Assembly: GCA_000169075.1 (NCBI GenBank)
Contig: AAVT01000001.1
Location: forward strand, 757,201-821,200
DNA length: 64,000 nucleotides
Direction of reading: 5' to 3'
Origin: a marine gamma proteobacterium HTCC2143
GTDB lineage: Bacteria; Pseudomonadota; Gammaproteobacteria; Pseudomonadales; Dasaniaceae
This document shows, piece by piece, positions 1-8,574 of this stretch (within the stretch, counting starts at the first letter, position 1; every line of letters begins with the position of its first letter). The position numbers and the translations under genes were made by a program. Under the pieces are notes generated by a model. It made no database searches. It was not told the DNA's origin and saw nothing but the letters and a program-made list of their open reading frames with translations.

Positions 1-143
1 TGCGAAGTATTATGATCTCCGGAGAAATCCCTAGCATGAGTCTATTGCAGTATGTTGCTACGTTCGGCATAGTGTCCACGGTTCTAGGTTGGCAGATCAT
101 TGGTTTTTTTGACAAAGTCTACCCGAAGATTGTAGTTAAATAG
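1..143 (+). CDS. ABC-2 type polysaccharide export permease, C-terminal end (partial)
   Basis: The window opens inside this gene; only the last 46 codons are present, ending with TAG at 141-143. The tail reads as one hydrophobic segment (about YVATFGIVSTVLGWQIIGFF) followed by a short basic end, the usual finish of the inner-membrane permease that exports O-antigen or capsule chains through an ABC transporter. The ATPase gene follows within about 15 bases, the normal pairing. Family assignment rests on this tail and on the neighbour, so it is moderate. It would form the membrane channel for undecaprenyl-linked polysaccharide. Confidence 0.6.
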   Translation, partial: RSIMISGEIPSMSLLQYVATFGIVSTVLGWQIIGFFDKVYPKIVVK

Positions 144-157
144 GGTTGATAGACAGG

Positions 158-859
158 ATGAATAAAGACTTATCAATTGTTGCAGAAAATGTGAGCTTTT
201 CGTTCGGCAATGCTTCGAGGCTTAGTCTACGCCGCCATCCGCCAGTCTACGTTGCTAGGAATTTAAGTTTTAGTGTTGAGCGAGGCGAAACATTAGGGGT
301 TATTGGCTTTAACGGCGCGGGTAAATCGACGCTGTTGCGCTTGATGGCTGGTATATTGCGTCCTGACCAGGGTGCTATCACCACCAATGGTGTCGCGTGC
401 TTGCTGAGCTTGGGTACAGGCTTTGACCCCAATCTCACCGGCCGAGACAATATCATTACCGGTGGGCTGTTGATGGGGCATCGTCTGAAGTCTATTCAGG
501 AAAGGATGGATCAGGTTATCGACTTCAGTGAGCTTGGGGGTCATATTGATAAGCAGTTTCGAACATATTCTGCGGGTATGCGTGCAAGACTCGCGTTTTC
601 AGTGGGCGTGACACTGACCCCAGAAATACTATTAGTTGATGAAGTTCTTGCCGTCGGCGACGCTCAATTTAGAGAAAAATCCAAAGCTGTAATGATGGAG
701 CGTCTGAAAAGCGATACTACAGTGATTTTTGTTTCACATAGCGAGAGCGAGGTAGAGTCCCTTTGCGACAGATGTCTCTGGATAGATAACGGAGAAATGC
801 GGGGAATTGGACCGTCACATGAAATTGTAGGTATGTATAAACATGCCCGCCGTAAATAA
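158..859 (+). CDS. ABC transporter ATPase for O-antigen/capsule export (Wzt/KpsT-like)
   Basis: About 233 residues. A Walker A loop (GFNGAGKST), the signature YSAGMRARLAF, and Walker B with its acidic residue (ILLVDEVLAVGD) followed by an H-loop (VSHSE) are all present. The length and the ISFSV-type N-terminus fit the short ATPases of polysaccharide exporters (KpsT/TagH type). The C-terminal carbohydrate-binding domain of long Wzt proteins is missing, so terminal-sugar recognition would not reside here. It powers export by the permease whose end precedes it. I prefer ATG 158; an in-frame TTG at 146 is an alternative start. Confidence 0.9.
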   Translation: MNKDLSIVAENVSFSFGNASRLSLRRHPPVYVARNLSFSVERGETLGVIGFNGAGKSTLLRLMAGILRPDQGAITTNGVACLLSLGTGFDPNLTGRDNIITGGLLMGHRLKSIQERMDQVIDFSELGGHIDKQFRTYSAGMRARLAFSVGVTLTPEILLVDEVLAVGDAQFREKSKAVMMERLKSDTTVIFVSHSESEVESLCDRCLWIDNGEMRGIGPSHEIVGMYKHARRK

Positions 860-895
860 GAAAATCTGCTGCAGCGCAGTATTTCGAGGAGAAAT

Positions 896-1846
896 ATGAA
901 GAGCAATGGTCCCCATATCATCGGGCTAGGTGCCGGAAGGGCCGGAACAACATATATATATGAATATTTAAAACACCATCCTCAAGTACGCATGAGCGCC
1001 ATTAAAGAGCTAAACTTTTTTAGCAGTAAAATAGGCTTGTCCGAAGTGGAGTATCAGAAATATTTAGAGAATTTTGATTTTAAAAGCGGGATGGTAGTGG
1101 GGGAAATATCCCCATCCTATATCTGGCCTCAAATTCTGGATAATGGCGTAACGGAATTAGAAGTGTTTAGGAATATGAAGAGGCATTTGCCTTTGGATAC
1201 GATATTATTCTTGGTGTTAAGGAGTCCTGCTGCGAGAGCATACTCTCAGTTTCTTTTTGAGGTAAAGGAGGGGCTAATTCGGACCAATTGTTTTTTGGAA
1301 GAATTAAGAAAAGGCAAAGACAGTGAGTTTGCTTTTGTAGGGTGTACTTTTTTAGCAGACGCTATCGAGTTAATGTATCATGAATTGAGGGATTATGAGA
1401 TCGTTACACTTGTTAATGAAATTGATTTAGGCGGTGCTGAATCCCTAGGATTGAAAAAGATTTCAAATATATTAAATATCGAAGTTATGGGCTTTGATGC
1501 AAACGAAAAAATCAATACAACTAAAAAAACGGAATTGTACATACCTGAACATGAGAGTTTAAAGGTTCTTCTAGACGGGACAAACCTGCCTCCTAGCGAT
1601 GAGGCATCCTCTAAGTGGCTAGAGATTAAACCTGGGTATGTTTATATTAAAACTGGCTGGCACCTGTGGAATAAAATGTTAGGGCCATTCAGTCGCTCGG
1701 AGTTAGAAGAATATAGACTGCTGAAAGAGTTTATTTCAGAGGGGATGTCACGTGAAATGGAAGTGCAAATAAACTTAGAAATCTACCGAGATGAAATAGA
1801 AAAAACTCAAAAATCAACAGGAATAGATCTATCTTTATGGACATAG
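896..1846 (+). CDS. PAPS-dependent sulfotransferase family protein
   Basis: A protein of 316 residues. The N-terminal GLGAGRAGTTYIYEYL is the 5'-phosphosulfate-binding loop of PAPS sulfotransferases, and FLVLRSPAARAYSQF near residue 105 is the 3'-phosphate-binding arginine/serine motif. Length suits the carbohydrate sulfotransferase fold. A good ribosome-binding site (GAGGAG) lies just before ATG 896. The gene overlaps the next one by 10 bases, so it belongs to the export/sugar operon and probably sulfates the surface polysaccharide. The acceptor cannot be read from sequence. Codon use is A+T-rich like its neighbours. Confidence 0.8.
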   Translation: MKSNGPHIIGLGAGRAGTTYIYEYLKHHPQVRMSAIKELNFFSSKIGLSEVEYQKYLENFDFKSGMVVGEISPSYIWPQILDNGVTELEVFRNMKRHLPLDTILFLVLRSPAARAYSQFLFEVKEGLIRTNCFLEELRKGKDSEFAFVGCTFLADAIELMYHELRDYEIVTLVNEIDLGGAESLGLKKISNILNIEVMGFDANEKINTTKKTELYIPEHESLKVLLDGTNLPPSDEASSKWLEIKPGYVYIKTGWHLWNKMLGPFSRSELEEYRLLKEFISEGMSREMEVQINLEIYRDEIEKTQKSTGIDLSLWT

Positions 1847-2271
1847 CACCGCATAAAATCTTGTTTCCTCAGAGAGTAAATTTGGCGCCGGTTACCGATA
1901 AGCGCGGGTCGCTTATTTTTATAGAGAAGGAAAAGTCAATAGGGTTTATTCCAAGACGGATTTATTATATTTATGGAACTTCTGGCCGCGAAACAGTCAG
2001 GGGTCTGCACGGGCACAAGAAGCTGCAGCAACTGATGATTGCTATAAGTGGGAGCTTTACTGTTCGCGCTTTCAATGGGCATCAATGGCGTGAATACGAG
2101 ATGAATGAAAAAGATGAAGGCTTGCTGTTCGGTCCCGGTTTGTGGCGAGAAATTACGAATTTTGACGCTGATGCTGTTTGTTTAGTGATGGCATCTCATG
2201 AATATGATCCACTGGATTATATTCATGATATTGAAGAATATAAAAACTACGTTTTAGAGTTGGGTTTATGA
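1837..2271 (+). CDS. fdtA: dTDP-4-oxo-6-deoxyhexose 3,4-ketoisomerase, FdtA/QdtA-like cupin
   Basis: A small cupin of 144 residues. The segment RGSLIFIEKEKSIGF, then RGLHGHKKLQQL with paired histidines and a following FNGHQW, matches the FdtA/QdtA/WxcM sugar ketoisomerases. These move the keto group from C4 to C3 of dTDP-4-keto-6-deoxyglucose. The aminotransferase that would act on the product overlaps the gene end (ATGA), a pairing typical of dTDP-3-amino-3,6-dideoxy-galactose or -glucose synthesis. FdtA and QdtA differ in C4 stereochemistry, which I cannot decide here. RmlA and RmlB, needed upstream, are not in the window. Confidence 0.82.
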   Translation: MDIAPHKILFPQRVNLAPVTDKRGSLIFIEKEKSIGFIPRRIYYIYGTSGRETVRGLHGHKKLQQLMIAISGSFTVRAFNGHQWREYEMNEKDEGLLFGPGLWREITNFDADAVCLVMASHEYDPLDYIHDIEEYKNYVLELGL

Positions 2272-3371
2272 GTTCTTTTTCGATTCCGTTTACATATATA
2301 TCGCCTGGATACACTCAAGACAGAGAAACGATACTGAGTAAAATTGATAAAGTTTTAACTGATGGGCCCTTAATTATGGGGCCGGAGCTTGAGCTTTTTG
2401 AACAGACGTTTGCAAAGTATTGTGAGGCTTCTTCTGCTGTAGGTGTTGGGAACGGACTTGACGCGATCACTCTTATTCTGAAAGCTATGGGTATTTCGGC
2501 TGGAGATGAAGTGATTGTGCCCAGTCATACATTTATTGCCAGTTGGTTACCTGTGTCGTCGGTTGGGGCAACGGTTGTGCCCGTTGCGACCGACCTCGAG
2601 ACTTACTGTATCTCGATCGACGCTGCTAAGAAAGCAGTCACTGATCGAACGAGAGCGATTATCGGTGTGCATCTATACGGCCATCCTTTTGAAGCTGTTG
2701 AACTGAGAAAATTTTGTGATGAGAAAGGCATTTATTTGGTTGAGGATTGTGCGCAGGCTCACGGAGCAACGCTTGGGGGTCGAAAAGTAGGCAGTTTTGG
2801 ACATGCGGCTGCTTTTAGTTTTTACCCAACCAAGACTCTTGGTGCAATGGGTGATGCCGGTATTGTCGTAACATCTGATGATCAAATATATAAAAGAATA
2901 ATGTTGTTGAGGAATTATGGATCCGTCGAAAAATATAATCATGAGATTATTGGCGGAAATTCTCGATTGGATGAGGTGCAAGCGGCATTTCTAAATTGCA
3001 GATTAAAGCGTTTAGATAGCGAAAATATGCGTCGTCGGCAAATTGCTACGATGTATAATAATGGCCTAACGTCGCAGGAGTTAGTGTTGCCTTTGGTTGC
3101 TAATGGTGCAAATCATGCTTATCACCTATATGTTGTCAGGCACCCCGAAAGGGATAGGCTGCGAGACTACCTTAAAGATCGTCTTGTAGATACATTGATA
3201 CATTATCCGATACCATGTCACCGGCAGCGGTGTTTCAAAGAACTGGGCATTCAGAAAGATGATTTTCCCTGTGCAAATAAAGCGAGTGCGGAGGTGTTAT
3301 CTTTGCCTCTATCGCCGTTTCATACGGACGAAGAAATAGAAGTTGTCATTGATGTCATAAATCGATTTTGA
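2268..3371 (+). CDS. fdtB: PLP-dependent sugar aminotransferase, FdtB/QdtB-like (DegT/DnrJ/EryC1/StrS)
   Basis: A protein of 367 residues of the DegT/DnrJ/EryC1/StrS family. Seen motifs are VGVGNGLDAI near the N-terminus, VEDCAQAHGA with the PLP-ring aspartate, and SFYPTKTLGAMGDAG with the Schiff-base lysine. GGNSRLDEVQAAFL follows as expected. It would transfer an amino group to C3 of the dTDP-3-keto sugar made by the preceding cupin enzyme; the start codon lies in the ATGA overlap with that gene, so the two are translationally coupled. Full length for the family. The sugar identity is inferred from the pairing only. Confidence 0.87.
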   Translation: MSSFSIPFTYISPGYTQDRETILSKIDKVLTDGPLIMGPELELFEQTFAKYCEASSAVGVGNGLDAITLILKAMGISAGDEVIVPSHTFIASWLPVSSVGATVVPVATDLETYCISIDAAKKAVTDRTRAIIGVHLYGHPFEAVELRKFCDEKGIYLVEDCAQAHGATLGGRKVGSFGHAAAFSFYPTKTLGAMGDAGIVVTSDDQIYKRIMLLRNYGSVEKYNHEIIGGNSRLDEVQAAFLNCRLKRLDSENMRRRQIATMYNNGLTSQELVLPLVANGANHAYHLYVVRHPERDRLRDYLKDRLVDTLIHYPIPCHRQRCFKELGIQKDDFPCANKASAEVLSLPLSPFHTDEEIEVVIDVINRF

Positions 3372-3401
3372 AACGTGTATTACAGAAACGGAGATAGATA
3401 A

Positions 3402-3560
3402 ATGTCTATTTATAGTAACGCTATTCTAGGTGAAAATATAAAGATCTGGAAAATCGTTGGTCAGGCGTCCAAGGTGTTGCACAAGAAAAAAGGACACCCT
3501 TCGATCCTTGGCGCTGGCATTTCCAGTGTGGTTATGCTACTAGGGGATTACTGGAAATAA
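3402..3560 (+). pseudogene. Small ORF, possible remnant of a hexapeptide-repeat sugar N-acetyltransferase (FdtC-like)
   Basis: A 52-codon ORF with a plausible ribosome-binding site (GGAG) ahead of ATG 3402. Its first part (NAILGENIKIWK) resembles the first hexapeptide rung of sugar acetyltransferases. Its last part (KKKGHPSILGAGIS followed by LLGD) resembles the HPxIGxGxxIGAGAxILG stretch near the end of left-handed beta-helix acetyltransferases. The middle is absent, as after an internal deletion. It sits where an acetyltransferase completing Fuc3NAc or Qui3NAc synthesis would be expected, right after the aminotransferase. The similarity is by eye; it could instead be an unrelated small protein or chance. 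Confidence 0.4.
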
Positions 3561-3576
3561 TGGATGAAAAACGACT

Positions 3577-4542
3577 ATGTTGATTGATATAATTATCCCG
3601 TGTTTCAAGACTAAGTATTTGCGAAATCTGCTTGATTGTTTGTCTAATCAAAGAAAACATATTGGTCAAATTTTAATTGGAATTGATAACCCATACTGTG
3701 TAATTGATTCGATAGTTGCCAGTAGTGGCGTAGCCGACTGCACGCGGGTTTTCCCCAACGCGGAGCAGATTGGACCGTCGGCTACGGTTAATGAGTTAAT
3801 GCAGTACGTAGAAAGCGCCTGTGTTCTTATGCTATCGGATGATGATTTGCTGTCTAATGATTTCCTAAAAGAAAGAATCCCGCTTTTAGATCAATTTGAA
3901 ATAGTTTCTTCATATCCGGCTCTAATAGACAAGTTTGGTACGGATATAACATCGGATTTTCCTTCGCCCTTTAAGTTACTTGATGAGAGTATGTCGAGCG
4001 CAGATGTTGGTAAGTCATTGATCAATGATGCCAATTTTTTGTGTATGCCGGGTACCATCATGCGGACATCAATTTTTCGAGAATTCCAGTATTATGGTGA
4101 GAATTTACTTGGTCTCCAAGATTTTGAGTTTTGGCTGTGGGCATTTGGGTCTGGAAAGAAAATCAAGCAAATAGATGATTCTAAAGTTCAATATCGCCAG
4201 CACGATGAAAACCTATCAAACATGTATGTTGGTCGTATTTGGACTGAATACGGCTTTGCAATTCGTTCGGCTCTGAGGAAGCTCAAAGCAAAGGATTTGT
4301 CACGATTATATCCGGAAAGTCTGGCTTGGATGCAGCATAACCAAGTTGATACAGGTGTTGTTATAGCGTATCTCATGTCCAGTCATATTCGTCCCGAAGT
4401 GAGATATTTGGCAATCCTTGATCTATTTGAGTTTTACAATCGAAAAGAATTTCGGTCGATGATGAAAGCCAATTTCAATATAACCTTGCATGTTCTTCAT
4501 CGCCAACTAAGTAAGTATTCTGTCGGTGATTTCAAGACTTAA
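3577..4542 (+). CDS. Family 2 glycosyltransferase
   Basis: A protein of 321 residues. It opens with IDIIIPCFKTKYLRNLLDCL, a GT-A fold start, and carries MLSDDDLLSNDFL near residue 87, equivalent to the DxD metal/nucleotide-sugar site. LGLQDFEFWLWAFGSG around residue 190 resembles the ED/QD catalytic region. It is cytosolic, without evident membrane segments, and should add one sugar to the lipid-linked repeat unit. Donor and acceptor are unknown. The gene follows the small ORF by 16 bases and probably shares its transcript. Confidence 0.8.
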   Translation: MLIDIIIPCFKTKYLRNLLDCLSNQRKHIGQILIGIDNPYCVIDSIVASSGVADCTRVFPNAEQIGPSATVNELMQYVESACVLMLSDDDLLSNDFLKERIPLLDQFEIVSSYPALIDKFGTDITSDFPSPFKLLDESMSSADVGKSLINDANFLCMPGTIMRTSIFREFQYYGENLLGLQDFEFWLWAFGSGKKIKQIDDSKVQYRQHDENLSNMYVGRIWTEYGFAIRSALRKLKAKDLSRLYPESLAWMQHNQVDTGVVIAYLMSSHIRPEVRYLAILDLFEFYNRKEFRSMMKANFNITLHVLHRQLSKYSVGDFKT

Positions 4543-4567
4543 TTGCCCTTTTGGTAAAGTATATCAT

Positions 4568-6313
4568 ATGTCTAAAAAATGGAAAAAATTTGGATCTGTT
4601 GCTTCTAAGACAAGGCAGCCGACCGCTAGAGAAAAGCCAGCGTCTAGGATAGAACGACTTGCAAAAAGTCAGTTTGATATCGAATATTATCGTGAGCAAT
4701 ACCAGATAACCGGTTTAGATACGGACGTTGATTATTATTCACATTATTTAGATTCTGGAGACAAAGCTAATTTCTGTCCATATCGAGGATTTAATCCGCT
4801 TTATATTCGTCATGGTCAAAATAATTGGGATTATTCGAAAACAGCGTTGGAAATCCTGCTGGATGGGGGTGTGAAGTCGGATCGGCCCGATAACGATGCT
4901 GATCGAGATACCATGGAAATATTTTCTTTTCTCGCGGTTACTAAAGACTGGTTCGATATTTCAGTAGTTGAGAATTATTGCGAGCGAATATACACCTCTA
5001 CCGGAGAGGCCATCAGTGTTTATATGCATCATATGATGCCTCTGTTCCTCGCACCTAATAAGTGGTTTTTCCCGAGTGGATACTCAGCAATGAATCTAGA
5101 CCTATTCAAGGCGACAGTTAATCCGATTAGCCACTATATTCTTCACGGAATACATGAGTATAGATCTATACCAGCAAGATTGAATGACGAACGTCTTAAT
5201 TTTTCCTTTTTCCAATTCACTGATCTAATGCCAGAGTTTCATGTCGATCCAACCCAATACCGCATCACATCGGAATTTGTTGAAAAATTGGAACCTCTTG
5301 ATAGCCAAGATGAAATCTCACCCGGAGTTTCTTTGATACATCACTCGGGGAAATATTTACTCGGCGGTACTCGTTGCGTCTTTTCCGATTCGGGAGGAAA
5401 AGTCACACATTATTTCTTAGAATATTTGAATTCGATGAATGTAAAAAATGTTACATTTAAAACGTCTTCTATTGAGAAAATTGACGCGAAAAATATTGCC
5501 GTCGATGTTTCGGTTCCAAAAGATGTTAGCTTCAAAAAAGCCGTCAATCTGATGAACGAATACGACAGAAACTATTTTCACTTTGCGGTGGAAGTTTGCT
5601 CAATTTTATATTTCCTTGAAGCTCAAAATATTTCGTCAGATTATGTTCTACTGTTGTCAGATGACCTGCACCCTAATTTCTTCGAGTTGTTTGATATTAT
5701 CGTAAAGGATACTCCTTACAGCTATGTGAAATTGTCTCGCGGAATTTTGGCTCGAGTTGGCGATCTAATAGAGGTTTCTGGTCACGCGCAAATTTTGGAT
5801 ATTTATGAAACGCGTCCAAATGATGAAGACATATTTATCTCAGAAGAAGCTATTCGCTACGTTAGAAATAAGGTATTAAAAGAACTGAATATTAACCCAG
5901 TAGCCAGCAATAGTCTGTATTTGAAGCGTCAATCCGGTTATAGAAATTTAGCGAACCAACGTGAGTTAGAAGAACATCTATTGATAGAAAATTTTCAGTC
6001 TATTTCGGTAGAAAATTATTCGATCTACTTGCAAGTTCTTCAGTTATCGAGGGCTCATGTGATAGTAGCAGCGACAGGAGCCGCGTTAACGAATATTCTG
6101 TGGATGCCAGAAGGGTCAAATGTAGTTGTGTTGCAGTCCGATCATAAAAGTATCAACATAAAATTTTGGGGCATTCTATGTGCGGCACTAAATATCAACT
6201 TTTATGTTTTAACTGGTCCAAGATTGGGAGTGGTAACAGGCAAATATGGTGTTCACGACGATTTCGATATTGATATAAATGAGTTGAAAGACTTGCTTTT
6301 GACTCTCAAGTAA
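4568..6313 (+). CDS. GT61-family (DUF563) glycosyltransferase with long N-terminal region
   Basis: About 581 residues from ATG 4568 (a GTG at 4526, overlapping the previous gene by 17 bases, is an alternative start). The C-terminal third carries VAATGAALTNILWMPEGSNVVVL, the hallmark of GT61/DUF563 transferases that build capsule and O-antigen chains. SLYLKRQSGYRNLANQRE precedes it as the usual basic donor-binding stretch. The first about 230 residues are not recognised; segments such as YYSHYLDSGDKANFCPYRGFNP resemble the short regions preceding transferases in polysaccharide loci. Codon use is A+T-rich. Substrate unknown. Confidence 0.72.
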   Translation: MSKKWKKFGSVASKTRQPTAREKPASRIERLAKSQFDIEYYREQYQITGLDTDVDYYSHYLDSGDKANFCPYRGFNPLYIRHGQNNWDYSKTALEILLDGGVKSDRPDNDADRDTMEIFSFLAVTKDWFDISVVENYCERIYTSTGEAISVYMHHMMPLFLAPNKWFFPSGYSAMNLDLFKATVNPISHYILHGIHEYRSIPARLNDERLNFSFFQFTDLMPEFHVDPTQYRITSEFVEKLEPLDSQDEISPGVSLIHHSGKYLLGGTRCVFSDSGGKVTHYFLEYLNSMNVKNVTFKTSSIEKIDAKNIAVDVSVPKDVSFKKAVNLMNEYDRNYFHFAVEVCSILYFLEAQNISSDYVLLLSDDLHPNFFELFDIIVKDTPYSYVKLSRGILARVGDLIEVSGHAQILDIYETRPNDEDIFISEEAIRYVRNKVLKELNINPVASNSLYLKRQSGYRNLANQRELEEHLLIENFQSISVENYSIYLQVLQLSRAHVIVAATGAALTNILWMPEGSNVVVLQSDHKSINIKFWGILCAALNINFYVLTGPRLGVVTGKYGVHDDFDIDINELKDLLLTLK

Positions 6314-6675
6314 AATCTTTATGTGGGTTCGTCTTTTGAGATTTCAAAGTTGGGCGCCTTTTATATATTTTTCCGGTACTCATTGGCTCCCAAATAATAT
6401 CAAAGCGTTCTATCAATTCGCGAAAGTCTATTATGAGTAACTGTCGATCTAAGCCGATTTATACTTCATATCTACTAATAATTAAGCACATATAGTATAA
6501 GATATTAATTTTTTTTGGAGAACATTGTGTATTAGATTCGATGTGCCTGTTCTTTGACAAATCTTTGTGTTTGAAGGAGTCTTTGTTTGAATAACTGTCT
6601 GGGAACGATTGCAGCTCAGCCCCTAGATATTCAGTTTACTATTGGTTTAGATAGTGTTGGAAAAGTGGCGGTATA
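6314..6675 (+). other. Gene-free A+T-rich interval between the GT61 and GT2 genes
   Basis: No established gene. It contains a T-rich stretch near 6509-6519 followed by GGAG, and a second strong ribosome-binding motif (AAGGAG, 6574-6579). The latter precedes a possible 30-codon ORF (TTG 6587 to TGA 6679) whose stop overlaps the start of the next glycosyltransferase. The sequence GGCGGTAT at 6667-6674 differs by one base from the ops core GGCGGTAG recognised by RfaH. None of these is strong enough for a firm call. The break probably separates two transcription units of the polysaccharide locus. Confidence 0.35.
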
Positions 6676-7686
6676 TTGAACGAATCGATGCGAGGACAAT
6701 GGTCGACATGTGCTGTTGTTATTGTCAACTACAATGGCGGGGATCATCTATTAGCTGCACTAGACGGCCTCAGTCAGCAAACTAGAGTGCCTGACCGAGT
6801 AGTAGTTATTGACAATGCCAGTGCCGACGGTTCCGCTGTAGAGGCACAAAACCAATTTCCAAATTACATATTTCATTTTTTAGACGTCAATACAGGTTTC
6901 GCAGCAGCGAATAACTTAGCAATAGCTGAATTATTGGGTTTTGGTTACATTGCTTTACTCAATCCTGACGCGGTTCCTGAGAAAGACTGGTTGAGCAGTT
7001 TGTTGGGCAGTGCGCGAGAGTTCCCTGATTGTGGGGCTTTCGCTTCGAGAATGTTGTGTGCGGATGATCCAACTCTACTGGATGGGGCGGGAGATATCTA
7101 CCACATCAGTGGCTTGCCTTGGAGACGATTTCATCGTAAGAAACTAGAATACAATTTAGATGCCACCAAAGTCGTTTTTGGCAGTTGTGCCGGTGCAGCG
7201 CTTTACAAAATTGACGCTATTGAGTCGGTAGGCTTCTTTGATGAGGATTTCTTTTGCTATGTCGAGGATGTCGATCTAGGTTTTCGTTTGCAGCTTGCCG
7301 GATACGGTTGCCGGTATGTGCCAGATGCAGTCGTAACCCATGTTGGCTCGGCGACTACGGGCTTGAATAGCCCTTTTTCGATTTACCATGGACATAGAAA
7401 TTTGGTTTGGTCCTATGTAAAAAATATGCCTGGGATTCTGTTCTACTTATTCTTACCACTACATATTTTGCTGAATGTCTCTAGTATCGCTTTTTTTGGG
7501 CTTAGGGGAGATATGGGCCCTATTTGCAGAGCAAAATGGGATGCGATTAAAGGTTTACCGTTAATGTGGCGAAAGCGGAGAGATATTCAGAAGAGGCGGT
7601 CAGCCTCTGTCTTGGATATTTTGAAATTGATGGATAAAAGGTTGATCAAGTTGCCTAGCGGTTTTTCTAGGAAAAATAAACAGTAG
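6676..7686 (+). CDS. Family 2 glycosyltransferase, rhamnosyltransferase-like
   Basis: A protein of 336 residues. The start CAVVIVNYNGGDHLLAALDG, then VVIDNASADGS, LLNPDAVP (DxD equivalent) and FFCYVEDVDLGFRLQLAGY (ED motif) are the standard landmarks of WbbL-type GT2 enzymes. HRNLVWSYVKNMPG followed by a hydrophobic pair of segments near residues 250-280 suggests membrane association at the C-terminus. TTG 6676 is the first start and overlaps the stop of a possible 30-codon leader; ATG 6688 is the alternative. It ends 9 bases from a convergent GT2 gene. The transferred sugar is not known. Confidence 0.82.
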   Translation: MNESMRGQWSTCAVVIVNYNGGDHLLAALDGLSQQTRVPDRVVVIDNASADGSAVEAQNQFPNYIFHFLDVNTGFAAANNLAIAELLGFGYIALLNPDAVPEKDWLSSLLGSAREFPDCGAFASRMLCADDPTLLDGAGDIYHISGLPWRRFHRKKLEYNLDATKVVFGSCAGAALYKIDAIESVGFFDEDFFCYVEDVDLGFRLQLAGYGCRYVPDAVVTHVGSATTGLNSPFSIYHGHRNLVWSYVKNMPGILFYLFLPLHILLNVSSIAFFGLRGDMGPICRAKWDAIKGLPLMWRKRRDIQKRRSASVLDILKLMDKRLIKLPSGFSRKNKQ

Positions 7687-7695
7687 AACCATGCC

Positions 7696-8574
7696 CTACA
7701 AATCGTTCTTTGAATATAGTCGCTCGGTTTTTTTTCGGGCGGAAAAAAAATAGAACGTAACCAGTGATCGCAAGAAATAGATCCAGTGCCGGAGTCCTTT
7801 TTTTGTCGTTTCGCCGCCGTAATGGATGACCTTAAAGTTTGAATCAACAATAGCCTTGTGGTGCTGAAGAATTCTCAGAGAAAGATCATAGTCTTCAAAA
7901 TACAAAAAGTAATCTTTACTAAAGCCGCCTATCTGCACAAGTGCACTCGATCGGCACAACATGGCACAGCCTGAAAATACAGCTTTTTTTCCACTATTGA
8001 TTGTCTCGTCAACTGGCACGCTGTTGATTTTATTGATTCTTCTTGAAAATAAATTCTGGATGCTCTGGGGTGCTAATGAACGAAGGAATATGTCGAATAT
8101 TGATAAATCGTTGTAGTGTGAGCGAGCTGGTGATCCACGTTCATCAATGATCATTGGGGCAATCAGGCCAATATTGCTATTTTTTTCGAAATTGGACAGA
8201 GCATTATTGAGCGACCCGCATTGAATAAGTAGGTCTGGATTGAGAATAAGGTGGTAGTCGGATTGAGACTGAAAAATAGCTAGGTTGTGAGCTTGTCCAA
8301 AACCGATATTTTCGTCAAGAGTTATGAGCGTGAATGTGATGGCTTCGTAATTTCTGCGAAAATTTGACACGAGTCCGTGAAGCTTCTCTCGATAGTACAA
8401 ATTACTAAAGTTTTCAACGATAAAAACACGATCGAACCCGATACTACCTAGTGATTCGACCGTTTGTATCTCCCTCACTAAGCTGAGCAAGGTATTCCGT
8501 AATACCCCGATGTCGGAATTGAAGGTTACCAGAGACACCACAACTCGTTTTTTCTTAGGTCGGCTTACTGTCAT
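7696..8574 (-). CDS. Family 2 glycosyltransferase
   Basis: A protein of 292 residues with GT2 landmarks: VVVSLVTFNSDIGVL at the start, FIVENFSN (donor-binding), LILNPDLLIQCG (DxD equivalent) and YFLYFEDYDLSLRIL (acidic catalytic motif). Its ATG overlaps the stop of the upstream WbpL-like gene by one base (TAATG), so it is the third gene of the wbpV-wbpL-like operon. It probably adds the second sugar after the initiating transferase, which is inference from this coupling. It lacks the hydrophobic C-terminus of the convergent GT2. Confidence 0.8.
   Translation of the reverse strand: MTVSRPKKKRVVVSLVTFNSDIGVLRNTLLSLVREIQTVESLGSIGFDRVFIVENFSNLYYREKLHGLVSNFRRNYEAITFTLITLDENIGFGQAHNLAIFQSQSDYHLILNPDLLIQCGSLNNALSNFEKNSNIGLIAPMIIDERGSPARSHYNDLSIFDIFLRSLAPQSIQNLFSRRINKINSVPVDETINSGKKAVFSGCAMLCRSSALVQIGGFSKDYFLYFEDYDLSLRILQHHKAIVDSNFKVIHYGGETTKKGLRHWIYFLRSLVTFYFFSARKKTERLYSKNDL

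Noticed and set aside
6667..6674. JUMPstart/ops element
   Set aside because: Only GGCGGTAT is present; the last core base is wrong and no wider JUMPstart sequence is around it. Kept only as a weak note.
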